Below, piece by piece: positions 1 through 5,518 of a stretch of DNA of 21,365 bases. A model generated the notes under the pieces. That model was not told where the DNA came from. It ran no database searches and was given only the letters and a program-made list of their open reading frames with translations. Numbering within the stretch: the stretch's first letter is position 1; each line of letters begins with the position of its first letter. The position numbers were made by a program, and so were the translations under genes. The stretch spans positions 1-21,365 of the IMG/VR virus record IMGVR_UViG_3300032313_001260. The stretch is one strand, 5' to 3'. This DNA is from a virus.

Positions 1-15
1 CACAGGAGAAGGACA

Positions 16-189
16 ATGTGGTTGATGATATTGATAGCGGTACACATAAGCGATCCAAAGGACGTTCCGGCAAGAGTGATGCTGGAGTTTCAGGATCAAG
101 TGACTTGCGAACAAGTGTTGAAAACAATGACCTATCAAGTAAAGTTTGATTCTTTCAAAGTACAAGGACAATGCATAAAAAAATCTTAG
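16..189 (+). CDS. small protein with hydrophobic N-terminus
   Basis: This 57-residue ORF is preceded by a good Shine-Dalgarno (GGAGAAGG, 5-12). Residues 1-10 are hydrophobic (MWLMILIAVH) and could be a signal or anchor segment. The rest is polar, with two cysteines (residues 31 and 53) that could form a disulphide if exported. The 3' end overlaps the next gene by 19 nt, and that gene's ribosome site lies inside this one, so the two are probably translationally coupled. I do not recognise the family; small phage proteins of this shape are common. The reading rests on the start signal, the overlap and composition. Confidence 0.6.
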   Translation: MWLMILIAVHISDPKDVPARVMLEFQDQVTCEQVLKTMTYQVKFDSFKVQGQCIKKS

Positions 190-1178
190 TCATTACTGAC
201 AACTTAGAGGATCAGATCAATGGTGTGGTTACCACTTTTAAGAACATTGAGGCGCCCGCTGTTCTGGATGGCTATAGTATCGTATACCTTACTCCCCGGG
301 AGTTCTTACATGTTGATTGCCCAGGCTACCCTGAAGTTAAACTTGCCTGGCCATGGGGTATTGGCAAGAAGATTAAAGCGATATCTCCGGATTATATACA
401 CATCGCCACAGAGGGTCCTCTTGGTTTGTTCGCTAGACTTTATCTTGACCTCAAGCATTACCGTTACAATACTAGCTATCATACTAAATTTCCTGAATTC
501 GTAAAAAAGATCTATCACATACCCTTAAGTGTTTCGTGGTGGTACCTGCGCTGGTTCCACAAACACAGCGGCCGTGTGCTAACAACCACAAAGACCATGG
601 TGAAAGATTTACAAGCGCATGGGTTCACTGGGGAAGTAGTTTCCTGGACTCGCGGTGTTGACCGTACAGTACTCAAACCCACACAAGCGTGGTCGCACCC
701 TAATCCAAGACCCCTGTTGTTGTATGTGGGCCGTATCAGCAAAGAGAAAAACGTAGAAGCAGTGTGTGATCTAGCAGACACCTATGATGTAGTCATAATT
801 GGGGACGGCCCGCATCGTGCTGCACTAGAAAAGCAATATCCAGGTGCACAGTTCCTGGGCTACAAAACAGGCAGCGATCTAGCCAACTGGTACAGTCGTG
901 CAGATGTATTTGTGTTTCCTAGTCGACTTGATACTTTTGGCATAGTAATTATTGAAGCAATGAGTGTGGGTACACCCGTAGCAGCATACCCAGTTCCTGG
1001 CCCACAGGACATTATAGAACCCGGGGCAGGATATATGAGTCACAATTTACGAGACAGTGTGGACATTTGTTTAAATTTAAACAGGGGTCGCGTTCAACAA
1101 CTGAGTGAAAAATGGACCTGGGAGTTATGCTGGGTTATATTCAAAGAGAATCTCGTAAGTTTAAATCGGACACAATGA
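171..1178 (+). CDS. GT4-family glycosyltransferase
   Basis: This 335-residue protein is a GT-B fold glycosyltransferase of the GT4/GT1 (Glycos_transf_1) type that moves a sugar from a nucleotide-sugar donor. The N-terminal half has the acceptor-side pattern NGVV (17-20) and THI-like TSYHTKFPEF (101-110). The C-terminal donor domain has LLLYVGRISKEKN (182-194), VIIGDGPHR (208-216) and the E-x7-E region at 254-262, where the first acidic residue is Asp (D254) and the second is E262 in TFGIVIIEAMSVGTPV. It resembles the alpha-mannosyltransferase/SqdX group (DUF-free, about 350-400 residues), slightly short. Start ATG has AGGACA upstream. In a phage it could glycosylate DNA, virions or host surface sugars. 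Donor and acceptor cannot be read from the sequence. The sugar-linked gene at 16264 may share its pathway. Confidence 0.85.
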   Translation: MHKKILVITDNLEDQINGVVTTFKNIEAPAVLDGYSIVYLTPREFLHVDCPGYPEVKLAWPWGIGKKIKAISPDYIHIATEGPLGLFARLYLDLKHYRYNTSYHTKFPEFVKKIYHIPLSVSWWYLRWFHKHSGRVLTTTKTMVKDLQAHGFTGEVVSWTRGVDRTVLKPTQAWSHPNPRPLLLYVGRISKEKNVEAVCDLADTYDVVIIGDGPHRAALEKQYPGAQFLGYKTGSDLANWYSRADVFVFPSRLDTFGIVIIEAMSVGTPVAAYPVPGPQDIIEPGAGYMSHNLRDSVDICLNLNRGRVQQLSEKWTWELCWVIFKENLVSLNRTQ

Positions 1179-1205
1179 TAGAGTGTCGCTGGAGCTCGTA
1201 ACCAG

Positions 1206-1226
1206 ATTTCCCGTTAGGGATTTTTA
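1206..1226 (+). terminator. weak possible terminator
   Basis: After the glycosyltransferase, TCCC (1209-1212) pairs with GGGA (1217-1220) around a GTTA loop, followed by TTTTT (1221-1225). Only four base pairs form, so this is a weak candidate. Confidence 0.3.
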
Positions 1227-1233
1227 ATTCAAG

Positions 1234-1239
1234 TAAATA
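1234..1239 (+). promoter_or_regulatory. TAAATA box (T4-late-like), distant spacing
   Basis: TAAATA lies 11 nt upstream of the ATG at 1251, which has no Shine-Dalgarno. It matches the core of the T4-type late promoter (TATAAATA), but the spacing is longer than at the other copies in this window. Confidence 0.3.
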
Positions 1240-1250
1240 AGTGTTCAATT

Positions 1251-1502
1251 ATGATAGAAGCCATTATTACATTTTTTTCTATATTTTTACTTGATATTGT
1301 CTACACTTATTATCTAAGATGTGTAGCCGATAACAATGTATTGGGCGCGAGTTTTTGGAGCGTGGCCTGCTATATATTGGGAAGTGCAGCGGTTATCAGC
1401 TATACCACAAATCACTGGTTGGTCATTCCCGCCATGGCTGGCGCATTTTGTGGTACTTTTGCTGGAATGAAAATCAAAAAGCTCAAATCACAGAAAGAGT
1501 AA
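1251..1502 (+). CDS. small multi-pass membrane protein
   Basis: This 83-residue, very hydrophobic protein has about three membrane segments (residues 3-22, 33-50, 56-74) and a basic tail, KIKKLKSQKE. The first segment carries DIVYTYYLR, a pattern seen in small phage and bacterial inner-membrane proteins of unknown role. No Shine-Dalgarno precedes the ATG; a TAAATA box sits 11 nt upstream. It ends 8 nt before the next gene, so the two are likely co-transcribed. Function unknown. Confidence 0.65.
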   Translation: MIEAIITFFSIFLLDIVYTYYLRCVADNNVLGASFWSVACYILGSAAVISYTTNHWLVIPAMAGAFCGTFAGMKIKKLKSQKE

Positions 1503-1505
1503 ATA
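1500..1505 (+). promoter_or_regulatory. TAAATA box (T4-late-like) before 1511 gene
   Basis: TAAATA ends 5 nt before the ATG at 1511. The TAA also serves as the stop of the upstream gene, which weakens the case. Spacing matches the other TAAATA-ATG pairs at 3940, 5509, 11328 and 16253. Confidence 0.35.
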
Positions 1506-1510
1506 CAGTT

Positions 1511-2155
1511 ATGAAGAAACCCACGATTGCCCTGTTTATACATCAGCCTCGCTGTTCGGTGCAGTGTGCAAACGGTATGCTTTTAGCGTTTTCTACACAT
1601 TATAACTTAAAATTGTTCACTTGGCATCCTTTAGAAGACAATTTCTTTGATGATGTGGATATTGTGGCTTTTCCAGGCGGCGATGGAGATTCAGAATCTT
1701 GGCATTGGCTAATGAAACATCATGCCCCAAGAATACGTGATTTTGTGGCCCGTGGCGGCAGATACCTGGGCATTTGTATGGGCGCATATTGGGCAGGCTC
1801 GCACTATTTTGACATACTTCGAGACGTAGATGCAGTACAATATATTACCCAGCCCAACACAGACACACGTAGACCACACGCAAAAGACATCAAAGTGAAC
1901 TGGAACGGCGAAGACATGACCATGTTCTTTTATGATGGCTGCGCTCTAGAAGGCGACAGAACCAAATTTGAAACTTATGCTACCTACGCCAACGGTGACC
2001 CAATGGCCATATTTCAGGGAAGAATTGGAATTATGGGCTGTCATCCTGAAGCAGAAGAAAATTGGTACACCATGTACTCTTGGCTGCGTACGAAATGGCA
2101 TGGCGGTCAACAAGATCTATTGCTCGAATTTGTTGACCTATTGATGTCTAAATAA
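1511..2155 (+). CDS. BPL_N / class I glutamine amidotransferase-like protein
   Basis: This 214-residue protein has the fold signature of the class I amidotransferase superfamily, closest to the BPL_N type (the N-terminal domain of eukaryotic biotin-protein ligase, also found alone in bacteria and phages). FPGGDGDSESW (54-64) is the oxyanion region, YLGICMGAYWAG (85-96) is the nucleophile elbow with C89, and GCHPEAEE (176-183) supplies H178 and E180 of a plausible catalytic triad. I start at 1511 rather than further upstream because the upstream in-frame Mets lie inside the preceding gene and the Met here begins the conserved beta strand (TIALFIH). AAAGAG lies about 11 nt upstream. Substrate unknown; standalone BPL_N proteins may be amidases or peptidases. 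Confidence 0.75.
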   Translation: MKKPTIALFIHQPRCSVQCANGMLLAFSTHYNLKLFTWHPLEDNFFDDVDIVAFPGGDGDSESWHWLMKHHAPRIRDFVARGGRYLGICMGAYWAGSHYFDILRDVDAVQYITQPNTDTRRPHAKDIKVNWNGEDMTMFFYDGCALEGDRTKFETYATYANGDPMAIFQGRIGIMGCHPEAEENWYTMYSWLRTKWHGGQQDLLLEFVDLLMSK

Positions 2156-2171
2156 TATAATTATATTATTT
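2150..2171. repeat. 22-bp perfect AT palindrome
   Basis: A perfect palindrome made only of A and T (centre at 2160/2161) starts inside the TAA of the amidotransferase-like gene. It could be a weak transcript-end hairpin or a protein-binding site. No poly-T run follows. Confidence 0.5.
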
Positions 2172-2202
2172 TCTAGTACTACAGGCGCACCAAAGGACAA
2201 TT

Positions 2203-2451
2203 ATGCATCATAAATTTGATATAGATATCGAAATGACAGCAACTATTAACAGCACAGTGGCTATGCAAATGATTCAAGAAGTTGTTGAACGACAGACCGG
2301 AAAAGCAATTACCAACATTGAACCAAAATATAATGGTACCAGCCTTGATGGATTTCATGTAACTTTTGACCCGCACATGACACCAACCGCAAAAAAATCA
2401 GCATTCACACCTAGTAAAGAATTTATTCTAATGAACTTCGACGACAACTAG
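2203..2451 (+). CDS. hypothetical protein (82 aa)
   Basis: An AAAGGACA Shine-Dalgarno precedes the ATG. The 82 residues look like a small alpha/beta domain: IEMTATI (9-15) reads as a beta strand, TVAMQMIQEVVERQTGK (18-34) as an amphipathic helix, then two more strands including GFHVTFDP (50-57). No cysteine, membrane segment or known motif is seen. It lies between the amidotransferase-like gene and the rubrerythrin, with the rubrerythrin promoter downstream, so it closes the preceding unit. Function unknown. Confidence 0.65.
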   Translation: MHHKFDIDIEMTATINSTVAMQMIQEVVERQTGKAITNIEPKYNGTSLDGFHVTFDPHMTPTAKKSAFTPSKEFILMNFDDN

Positions 2452-2534
2452 TAAAGATACCGGTAAGTGTTGTCAATTGAATTTTTCTATTACAATAATA
2501 AAAAAATATTCGGCAAAAATCTATTAAAATTGTG

Positions 2535-2564
2535 TTGACAATAGGCCTTGGCAGCATATATAAT
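2535..2564 (+). promoter_or_regulatory. sigma70-type promoter for rubrerythrin
   Basis: TTGACA (2535-2540), an 18-nt spacer and TATAAT (2559-2564), with a second overlapping TATAAT at 2564-2569. A strong consensus promoter about 40 nt before the rubrerythrin start. Confidence 0.8.
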
Positions 2565-2601
2565 ATAATGCATTGCAACATTTTTATTCAAGGAGAAATA
2601 A

Positions 2602-3039
2602 ATGCAAGTAAAAGGAACCAAAACCGAAGAGTGTTTGAAAGAAGCATTTGCAGGAGAATCAAAAGCCAATCGTCGTTATCTATATTTCGCAAACATGGCT
2701 GACATTGCAGGTGCTACAGATGTAGCCAACATTTTCCGTCATACTGCGGAAGGTGAAACTGGTCATGCACATGGCCACATGGAATATCTAGTCAACGGTG
2801 GCAGTGGCGATCCAGAAACAGGTTTGCCAGCAACCAATATCATTGAAGCACTTGAGTCAGCTATTTCGGGCGAAACACACGAGTACACTGACATGTACCC
2901 AGGCATGGCCAAGACAGCACGTGATGAAGGCTTTGACGAAATTGCCGACTGGTTCGAAACTCTAGCCAAGGCAGAGCGTAGCCATGCTGGTAAGTTCAAG
3001 AAAACTCTTGATGCTTATAAAGCAGAACAAAACAATTGA
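2602..3039 (+). CDS. rubrerythrin, diiron domain only
   Basis: A 145-residue ferritin-like diiron protein of the rubrerythrin family, which reduces peroxide in the cytoplasm and protects against oxidative stress. Predicted ligands are E19 ([11 protein letters not shown]), E52 and H55 ([10 protein letters not shown]), E91/E94 ([12 protein letters not shown]) and E125 and H128 ([10 protein letters not shown]). The usual C-terminal rubredoxin domain with two CxxC motifs is absent, since normal rubrerythrins are about 190 residues. Electrons must come from a separate donor, perhaps a host rubredoxin. Start is fixed by AAGGAG 8 nt upstream and a strong promoter. It is the first gene of a unit with the acetyltransferase and hydrolase that follow. 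Family assignment is firm; benefit to a phage is inferred. Confidence 0.93.
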   Translation: MQVKGTKTEECLKEAFAGESKANRRYLYFANMADIAGATDVANIFRHTAEGETGHAHGHMEYLVNGGSGDPETGLPATNIIEALESAISGETHEYTDMYPGMAKTARDEGFDEIADWFETLAKAERSHAGKFKKTLDAYKAEQNN

Positions 3040-3040
3040 T

Positions 3041-3277
3041 ATGAAATATGATACTGTTGTAACAGACGGTATAATAACTCTTACAAACCCTAATACTACT
3101 TTAGGGTTTGTGAGATTCAAGCCTACTGGTGTAATTGAATACATTTTTGTTCAGCCCATGTATCGCAAGCATGGATTGGCCAAAACGTTATTGAGCAAAG
3201 TCGCAGAGTTGACAGGACATGAGCCTGTACCGGAACCACCCGTTAGCCCACTGGGTCAAAAACTTTTTAAGGTATAA
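3041..3277 (+). CDS. mini GNAT-type N-acetyltransferase
   Basis: A 78-residue protein that keeps only the core of the GNAT acetyltransferase fold. Residues 31-51 (EYIFVQPMYRKHGLAKTLLSK) carry the acetyl-CoA binding pattern: beta strand, V-x-P-x-[YR]-R-x-x-G-[LI]-x-x-x-L-L. The N-terminal strands are shortened (full GNATs have 140-180 residues). The tail is proline-rich (PVPEPPVSPLGQKLF). The ATG is 1 nt after the rubrerythrin stop, with no clear Shine-Dalgarno, so coupling is likely. I reject the longer upstream reading because it lies inside rubrerythrin. Substrate unknown; it may be a degenerate or dimer-dependent enzyme. Confidence 0.7.
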   Translation: MKYDTVVTDGIITLTNPNTTLGFVRFKPTGVIEYIFVQPMYRKHGLAKTLLSKVAELTGHEPVPEPPVSPLGQKLFKV

Positions 3278-3278
3278 C

Positions 3279-3683
3279 ATGTTAGAATGTTTAATAGTTG
3301 GAGATAGCATTGCTGTTGGTGTTAGTCAAGTTCGTACTGAGTGTCAGGCCATTGCAAAAAGCGGCATTAACAGCAGTGACTGGAACAAAAAGAATTTACA
3401 TAAATTAAAGCCAACTAAGACATTGATTATCAGTTTAGGTGCAAATGATCTAGGTATTAATACCGAAGGTCATGTTAGATCATTACGTGCTAGTGCTCAG
3501 GCTGATAGAGTGTTTTGGTTATTGCCTAGTCAGCGATTAAAGCCTCGTCAAGTTGAGGCGGTACAACTAGTAGCTGCAGAGTTTGGAGATACTGTTATTC
3601 CTAGACCTGAAAGCAATATCAGCAGTGATGGTGTGCATCCTACGTATAAAGGTTATAAAATTTTAGGTGATCAGACTCGCTAA
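3279..3683 (+). CDS. small SGNH/GDSL-type hydrolase
   Basis: A 134-residue SGNH-superfamily hydrolase. The four conserved blocks are present: VGDSIAVG (7-14, nucleophile S10), AIAKSGI (24-30, oxyanion G29), SLGANDLGI (52-60, N56) and SSDGVHPTYKGY (115-126, D117 and H120). Esterases of this family are usually about 180-220 residues, so this is compact, but all catalytic residues remain. The start lies 1 nt after the acetyltransferase stop. A likely substrate is an ester on carbohydrate, lipid or peptidoglycan; with a glycosyltransferase and an acetyltransferase nearby, O-deacylation of surface sugar is a reasonable guess. The gene is followed by an 8-bp hairpin (3693-3714). Confidence 0.85.
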   Translation: MLECLIVGDSIAVGVSQVRTECQAIAKSGINSSDWNKKNLHKLKPTKTLIISLGANDLGINTEGHVRSLRASAQADRVFWLLPSQRLKPRQVEAVQLVAAEFGDTVIPRPESNISSDGVHPTYKGYKILGDQTR

Positions 3684-3692
3684 TGATTTTAC

Positions 3693-3714
3693 GTAGATCA
3701 ATTTAATGATCTAC
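3693..3714 (+). terminator. hairpin after SGNH gene
   Basis: GTAGATCA (3693-3700) pairs perfectly with TGATCTAC (3707-3714) around ATTTAA. No T-run follows, so this may be an mRNA 3' stabiliser rather than an intrinsic terminator. It separates the rubrerythrin unit from pqqA. Confidence 0.45.
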
Positions 3715-3741
3715 TGGATACAAATGCAGTGCAACATAGGG

Positions 3742-3747
3742 TATAAT
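3742..3747 (+). promoter_or_regulatory. -10 element of pqqA promoter
   Basis: TATAAT at 3742-3747 has no good -35 at 17 nt, so activation by a phage or host factor may be needed. It lies about 50 nt before pqqA. Confidence 0.55.
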
Positions 3748-3753
3748 TGTGAT

Positions 3754-3772
3754 ACATACTGTTGCAGTATGT
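3754..3772 (+). promoter_or_regulatory. 5' UTR hairpin of pqqA
   Basis: ACATACTG (3754-3761) and CAGTATGT (3765-3772) form a perfect 8-bp stem with a TTG loop, right at the predicted transcript 5' end. A 5' hairpin like this usually stabilises an mRNA; it may also be a binding site. Confidence 0.5.
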
Positions 3773-3796
3773 TAATTTTAATCAAGGAGAAATAAC

Positions 3797-3871
3797 ATGG
3801 CATGGACTACACCAGCAGCACAAGATATGCGTTTTGGTTTTGAAATCACTATGTATATTGCTAATCGTTAA
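3797..3871 (+). CDS. pqqA: PqqA, PQQ precursor peptide
   Basis: This 24-residue peptide aligns along its whole length with PqqA of proteobacteria. It has an N-terminal M-x-W-x-x-P-A, then D-x-R-x-G-x-E-x-T-x-Y-I and the terminal NR. E16 and Y20 have the E-x3-Y spacing of the Glu and Tyr that PqqE (radical SAM, with PqqD) cross-links to start PQQ synthesis; PqqF/G, PqqB and PqqC finish the cofactor. The start is fixed by AAGGAG (3784-3789). The gene has its own -10, a 5' UTR hairpin and a strong terminator, so it is monocistronic and probably made in quantity. None of pqqB, C, D or E is next to it. I infer that the phage supplies precursor to host PQQ enzymes; a repurposed peptide is also possible. 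Confidence 0.85.
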   Translation: MAWTTPAAQDMRFGFEITMYIANR

Positions 3872-3890
3872 TTTTACGATTTAAACAAAC

Positions 3891-3919
3891 AAAAAAGGAC
3901 TCTATTGGAGTCCTTTTTT
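3891..3919 (+). terminator. intrinsic terminator after pqqA
   Basis: GGACTC (3897-3902) and GAGTCC (3908-3913) pair around TATTG. The stem is flanked by an A-run upstream and six T residues (3914-3919), so it can also end transcripts partly on the other strand. A clear Rho-independent terminator. Confidence 0.9.
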
Positions 3920-3939
3920 ACTAATCATTGAAAATTTGT

Positions 3940-3945
3940 TAAATA
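3940..3945 (+). promoter_or_regulatory. TAAATA box (T4-late-like) before diiron gene
   Basis: GTTAAATA ends 4 nt before the ATG at 3950, the same context as before 5519. The gene has no Shine-Dalgarno. If the box acts as a late promoter, transcription would start at or next to the ATG. Confidence 0.5.
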
Positions 3946-3949
3946 CTGT

Positions 3950-4759
3950 ATGCAATTTAATACTCCAATATTTTCTAATCGAGCAATAAACTCAATTGAA
4001 AAAAAGTACGATCAATTTGAAAATACATTTATTTGTAGGTGGTTATATGATATCTATCTTGGAGAATACGAAACCACTCTAGCATACCCAATTCTTAAAA
4101 ACAATTTTGAACAGAATTACTATCAAAATATTGACTTAACTGATGAAAATAAAAAATTGATTGGTCAATATTTTGATAGAATGATACATGATGAAACAGT
4201 ACACTCTCAACTGCTGTTAGATTTGTTAAAAAACAATTTCAACAAAGACGTGTTGCCGCATGATTTAATAACAATAAAAAAACAGACGCTTGATAGATTG
4301 AGAGATTATAGTCTTACCCAGTTGTTAACTAGATACTATGTTGGAGAATGTTGTCTTTGGACCGGCTTTTATTTACTATACAAAAATTGCTCAGACAATC
4401 AAACAGCAAAAATATTTCATCGTTTGGTAGTAGATGAATCGCATCACAATAATAATATTTTTAAAATATATCAAAAACTCTTTAGTTCCGTAGAGTTAGA
4501 AAACAATAGCTATATTAGTTATGTGACAGAGTTAAGGTATTTTGGGTTAGGTTTTGTAAAAAGTTTTTTTAAATTAAATGATGAAACTAGTAAAAATAGT
4601 AGATGGGTTTTGAATTTAATTTACAATCACGACTGGCAGAGTCAATTTAATTTGATTTTTTTAAAGAAAACTTTTAAACTGTATTCGTTGTTTAATCCCG
4701 AAAGCGATTTTGACAGTTATTGCAGAATAATAAACAAAGATGTGTTAACAATAAATTAA
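3950..4759 (+). CDS. ferritin-like diiron oxygenase
   Basis: A 269-residue helical protein with two copies of the E-(x)n-E-x-x-H signature of ferritin-like diiron-carboxylate enzymes. Predicted ligands are E39 (or E41) in LGEYETTL, E82 and H85 in HDETVHSQ, E133 in VGECCLWTG, and E163 and H166 in VDESHHNNN. That is six ligands, as in ribonucleotide reductase R2, AurF-like N-oxygenases and acyl desaturases; I cannot choose among these families. The C-terminal 90 residues are aromatic-rich and lack known motifs. The ATG has no Shine-Dalgarno and follows TAAATA by 4 nt. The gene is AT-rich, like the radical SAM gene at 5519. It directly follows pqqA's terminator, so it may be unrelated to PQQ, or may act on a peptide or metabolite from this region. 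Confidence 0.75.
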   Translation: MQFNTPIFSNRAINSIEKKYDQFENTFICRWLYDIYLGEYETTLAYPILKNNFEQNYYQNIDLTDENKKLIGQYFDRMIHDETVHSQLLLDLLKNNFNKDVLPHDLITIKKQTLDRLRDYSLTQLLTRYYVGECCLWTGFYLLYKNCSDNQTAKIFHRLVVDESHHNNNIFKIYQKLFSSVELENNSYISYVTELRYFGLGFVKSFFKLNDETSKNSRWVLNLIYNHDWQSQFNLIFLKKTFKLYSLFNPESDFDSYCRIINKDVLTIN

Positions 4760-4770
4760 CATTTTGAGAC

Positions 4771-4799
4771 TTGACAACAAAGATAAATAAATATACAAT
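4771..4799 (+). promoter_or_regulatory. sigma70-type promoter for leader RNA
   Basis: TTGACA (4771-4776), exactly 17 nt, TACAAT (4794-4799). The predicted start site is about 4806, immediately before the ATG at 4807. Confidence 0.8.
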
Positions 4800-4806
4800 A
4801 GAGACT

Positions 4807-4929
4807 ATGATGACTTCAGTACAATTACATAAATCGTTTATATCACAACCCGAATGTGGGCTAACAGCCTACTGGGGTATGATTACACGTGATATTAGTA
4901 ATCGTGTCCTGGGGGATTATAGAACCTAA
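4807..4929 (+). CDS. 40-residue peptide (leader or precursor)
   Basis: The reading frame begins at ATGATG at the predicted 5' end of its transcript, so it would be translated leaderless; no Shine-Dalgarno exists. The 40 residues include single Pro, Cys and Trp (FISQPECGLTAYWGM, 11-25) and end in GDYRT. It could be an attenuator leader peptide or a substrate for the nearby radical SAM or diiron enzymes. There is no run of regulatory codons. I do not recognise a family, and the transcript may instead be purely structural. Confidence 0.4.
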   Translation: MMTSVQLHKSFISQPECGLTAYWGMITRDISNRVLGDYRT

Positions 4930-4951
4930 GTGTAGTACAACTAAATTCTAT

Positions 4952-4985
4952 AAAACCCCAGGACTAAACACCCTGGGGTTTTTTT
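4952..4985 (+). terminator. intrinsic terminator of leader RNA
   Basis: AAAACCCCAGG (4952-4962) pairs with CCTGGGGTTTT (4972-4982) around a 9-nt loop, with a seven-T run at 4979-4985. A strong terminator, possibly conditional. Confidence 0.9.
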
Positions 4986-4997
4986 ATAAAGGAAGAA

Positions 4998-5165
4998 ATG
5001 ACGAACGAACAAGAGATACTGTCGTTTCAAAAAAAGTTAGAAGAACGTAATTTTGTTTTAGACGATCGTTTACTTGAACAATTAGTTAAAGGTAAGATGG
5101 AAAGATTGCGTCAGCAATTGGAAATGAATACAAAACTACGTCAGTTAGCAAAACGACATAGGTAA
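4998..5165 (+). CDS. small helical, charged protein (55 aa)
   Basis: AAAGGAAG precedes the ATG. The 55 residues are predicted almost all helix, with heptad-like Leu and many Lys, Arg and Glu (LSFQKKLEERN, RLLEQLVKGKMERLRQQLEMN, LRQLAKRHR). It is a likely short coiled coil with a strongly basic C-terminus that could bind nucleic acid. It lies just after the conditional-looking terminator, so its expression may be set by read-through. It ends in two tandem TAA stops. Unknown function. Confidence 0.55.
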   Translation: MTNEQEILSFQKKLEERNFVLDDRLLEQLVKGKMERLRQQLEMNTKLRQLAKRHR

Positions 5166-5174
5166 TAAAGTGCA

Positions 5175-5258
5175 ATGCGGAACGAGGCTGCGGCAACACT
5201 TAAACTTGCCAAACGGGCGGAGCTCAGGATGAAACAGCTGGCGGTAACGGCCAAGTAA
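5175..5258 (+). CDS. doubtful 27-residue basic peptide
   Basis: In the same frame as the preceding gene, after its double stop, an ATG opens a 27-codon frame of Ala, Lys, Arg and Leu (MRNEAAATLKLAKRAELRMK...). No good Shine-Dalgarno is present. The DNA is GC-rich and has its own stems (GGCAA/TTGCC around 5193-5211), so this may be the start of the structured-RNA array instead. Confidence 0.2.
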   Translation: MRNEAAATLKLAKRAELRMKQLAVTAK

Positions 5259-5265
5259 AATTGAA

Positions 5266-5346
5266 ATGATAAAGCACATTCAAACACATAATGGCGTCCG
5301 GAGCCATGGATTACTGTTACGAGGATCCAAGAATGTGTTTTATCAT
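5266..5346 (+). ncRNA. structured RNA A (16-bp closing stem)
   Basis: The arms 5266-5281 and 5331-5346 form a 16-bp helix with one G-U pair. Inside are two hairpins: ATGGC/GCCAT (5291-5295 with 5303-5307, 7-nt loop) and GGAT/ATCC (5308-5311 with 5325-5328). It abuts RNA B directly. No coding frame fits it. It is a candidate stable RNA, possibly cut from a longer transcript by RNase III. I do not recognise a family. Confidence 0.55.
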
Positions 5347-5434
5347 ACACTCTAGATGAATAGACGGTCTTGACAACCAATTACCTATGTATTTAGGAAC
5401 TAGAGTGTTGCTGATTTACACTCTAGACGAACAG
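5346..5434 (+). repeat. direct repeat of structured RNA 5' ends
   Basis: TACACTCTAGATGAATAG at 5346-5363 recurs at 5417-5434 with two changes (ATGAATAG to ACGAACAG). The matching 3' arms AACTAGAGT at 5398 and 5474 are also repeated, while the sequences between differ. Confidence 0.7.
5347..5408 (+). ncRNA. structured RNA B
   Basis: ACACTCTAG (5347-5355) pairs perfectly with CTAGAGTGT (5400-5408). The interior can form GGT/ACC with a 7-nt loop (5366-5378) and CCTA/TAGG (5384-5397). Its first 17 nt are repeated at the start of RNA C, so B and C look like tandem copies of one family with different interiors. Confidence 0.5.
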
Positions 5435-5491
5435 CGTTCCGGTCCTGCGACGACGGGAAGGCGGCCTTTGGGCAACTAGAGTTAATTTTTT
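5416..5491 (+). ncRNA. structured RNA C with terminator-like end
   Basis: ACTCTAG (5420-5426) pairs with CTAGAGT (5476-5482); TTA (5416-5418) and TAA (5483-5485) extend the stem past a bulged C. A T-run (5486-5491) follows, so this unit may end the array like an intrinsic terminator. The GC-rich interior can form TTCC/GGAA and GCC/GGC hairpins. Confidence 0.5.
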
Positions 5492-5508
5492 TATAAAAGT
5501 ATAAAAGT

Positions 5509-5514
5509 TAAATA
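5509..5514 (+). promoter_or_regulatory. TAAATA box (T4-late-like) before radical SAM gene
   Basis: GTTAAATA ends 4 nt before the ATG at 5519, the same context as at 3938-3949. No Shine-Dalgarno is present. Confidence 0.5.
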
Positions 5515-5518
5515 TCTT

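Larger units (their letters stand above)
4806..4985 (+). ncRNA. attenuator-like leader RNA
   Basis: A near-consensus promoter and a strong terminator (4952-4985) delimit a transcript of about 180 nt. CCTGGGG at 4908-4914 and CTGGGGT at 4872-4878 both repeat the 3' arm of the terminator, so each can pair with its 5' arm CCCCAGG (4956-4962). These pairings exclude the terminator, the usual layout of an antiterminator. GATTAC/GTAATC and ACACG/CGTGT hairpins between 4881 and 4906 are also mutually exclusive. It may be a translation-dependent attenuator (reading 4807-4929), a small-molecule leader controlling 4998 onward, or a free small RNA. Confidence 0.55.

Noticed and set aside
2150-2171. AT palindrome as an intrinsic terminator
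   Set aside because: A stem of only A-T pairs without a following T-run is not a credible terminator.
5266-5491. Retron ncRNA or CRISPR repeat array
   Set aside because: No reverse transcriptase is present, and there are only two related copies with no regular spacer-repeat pattern.
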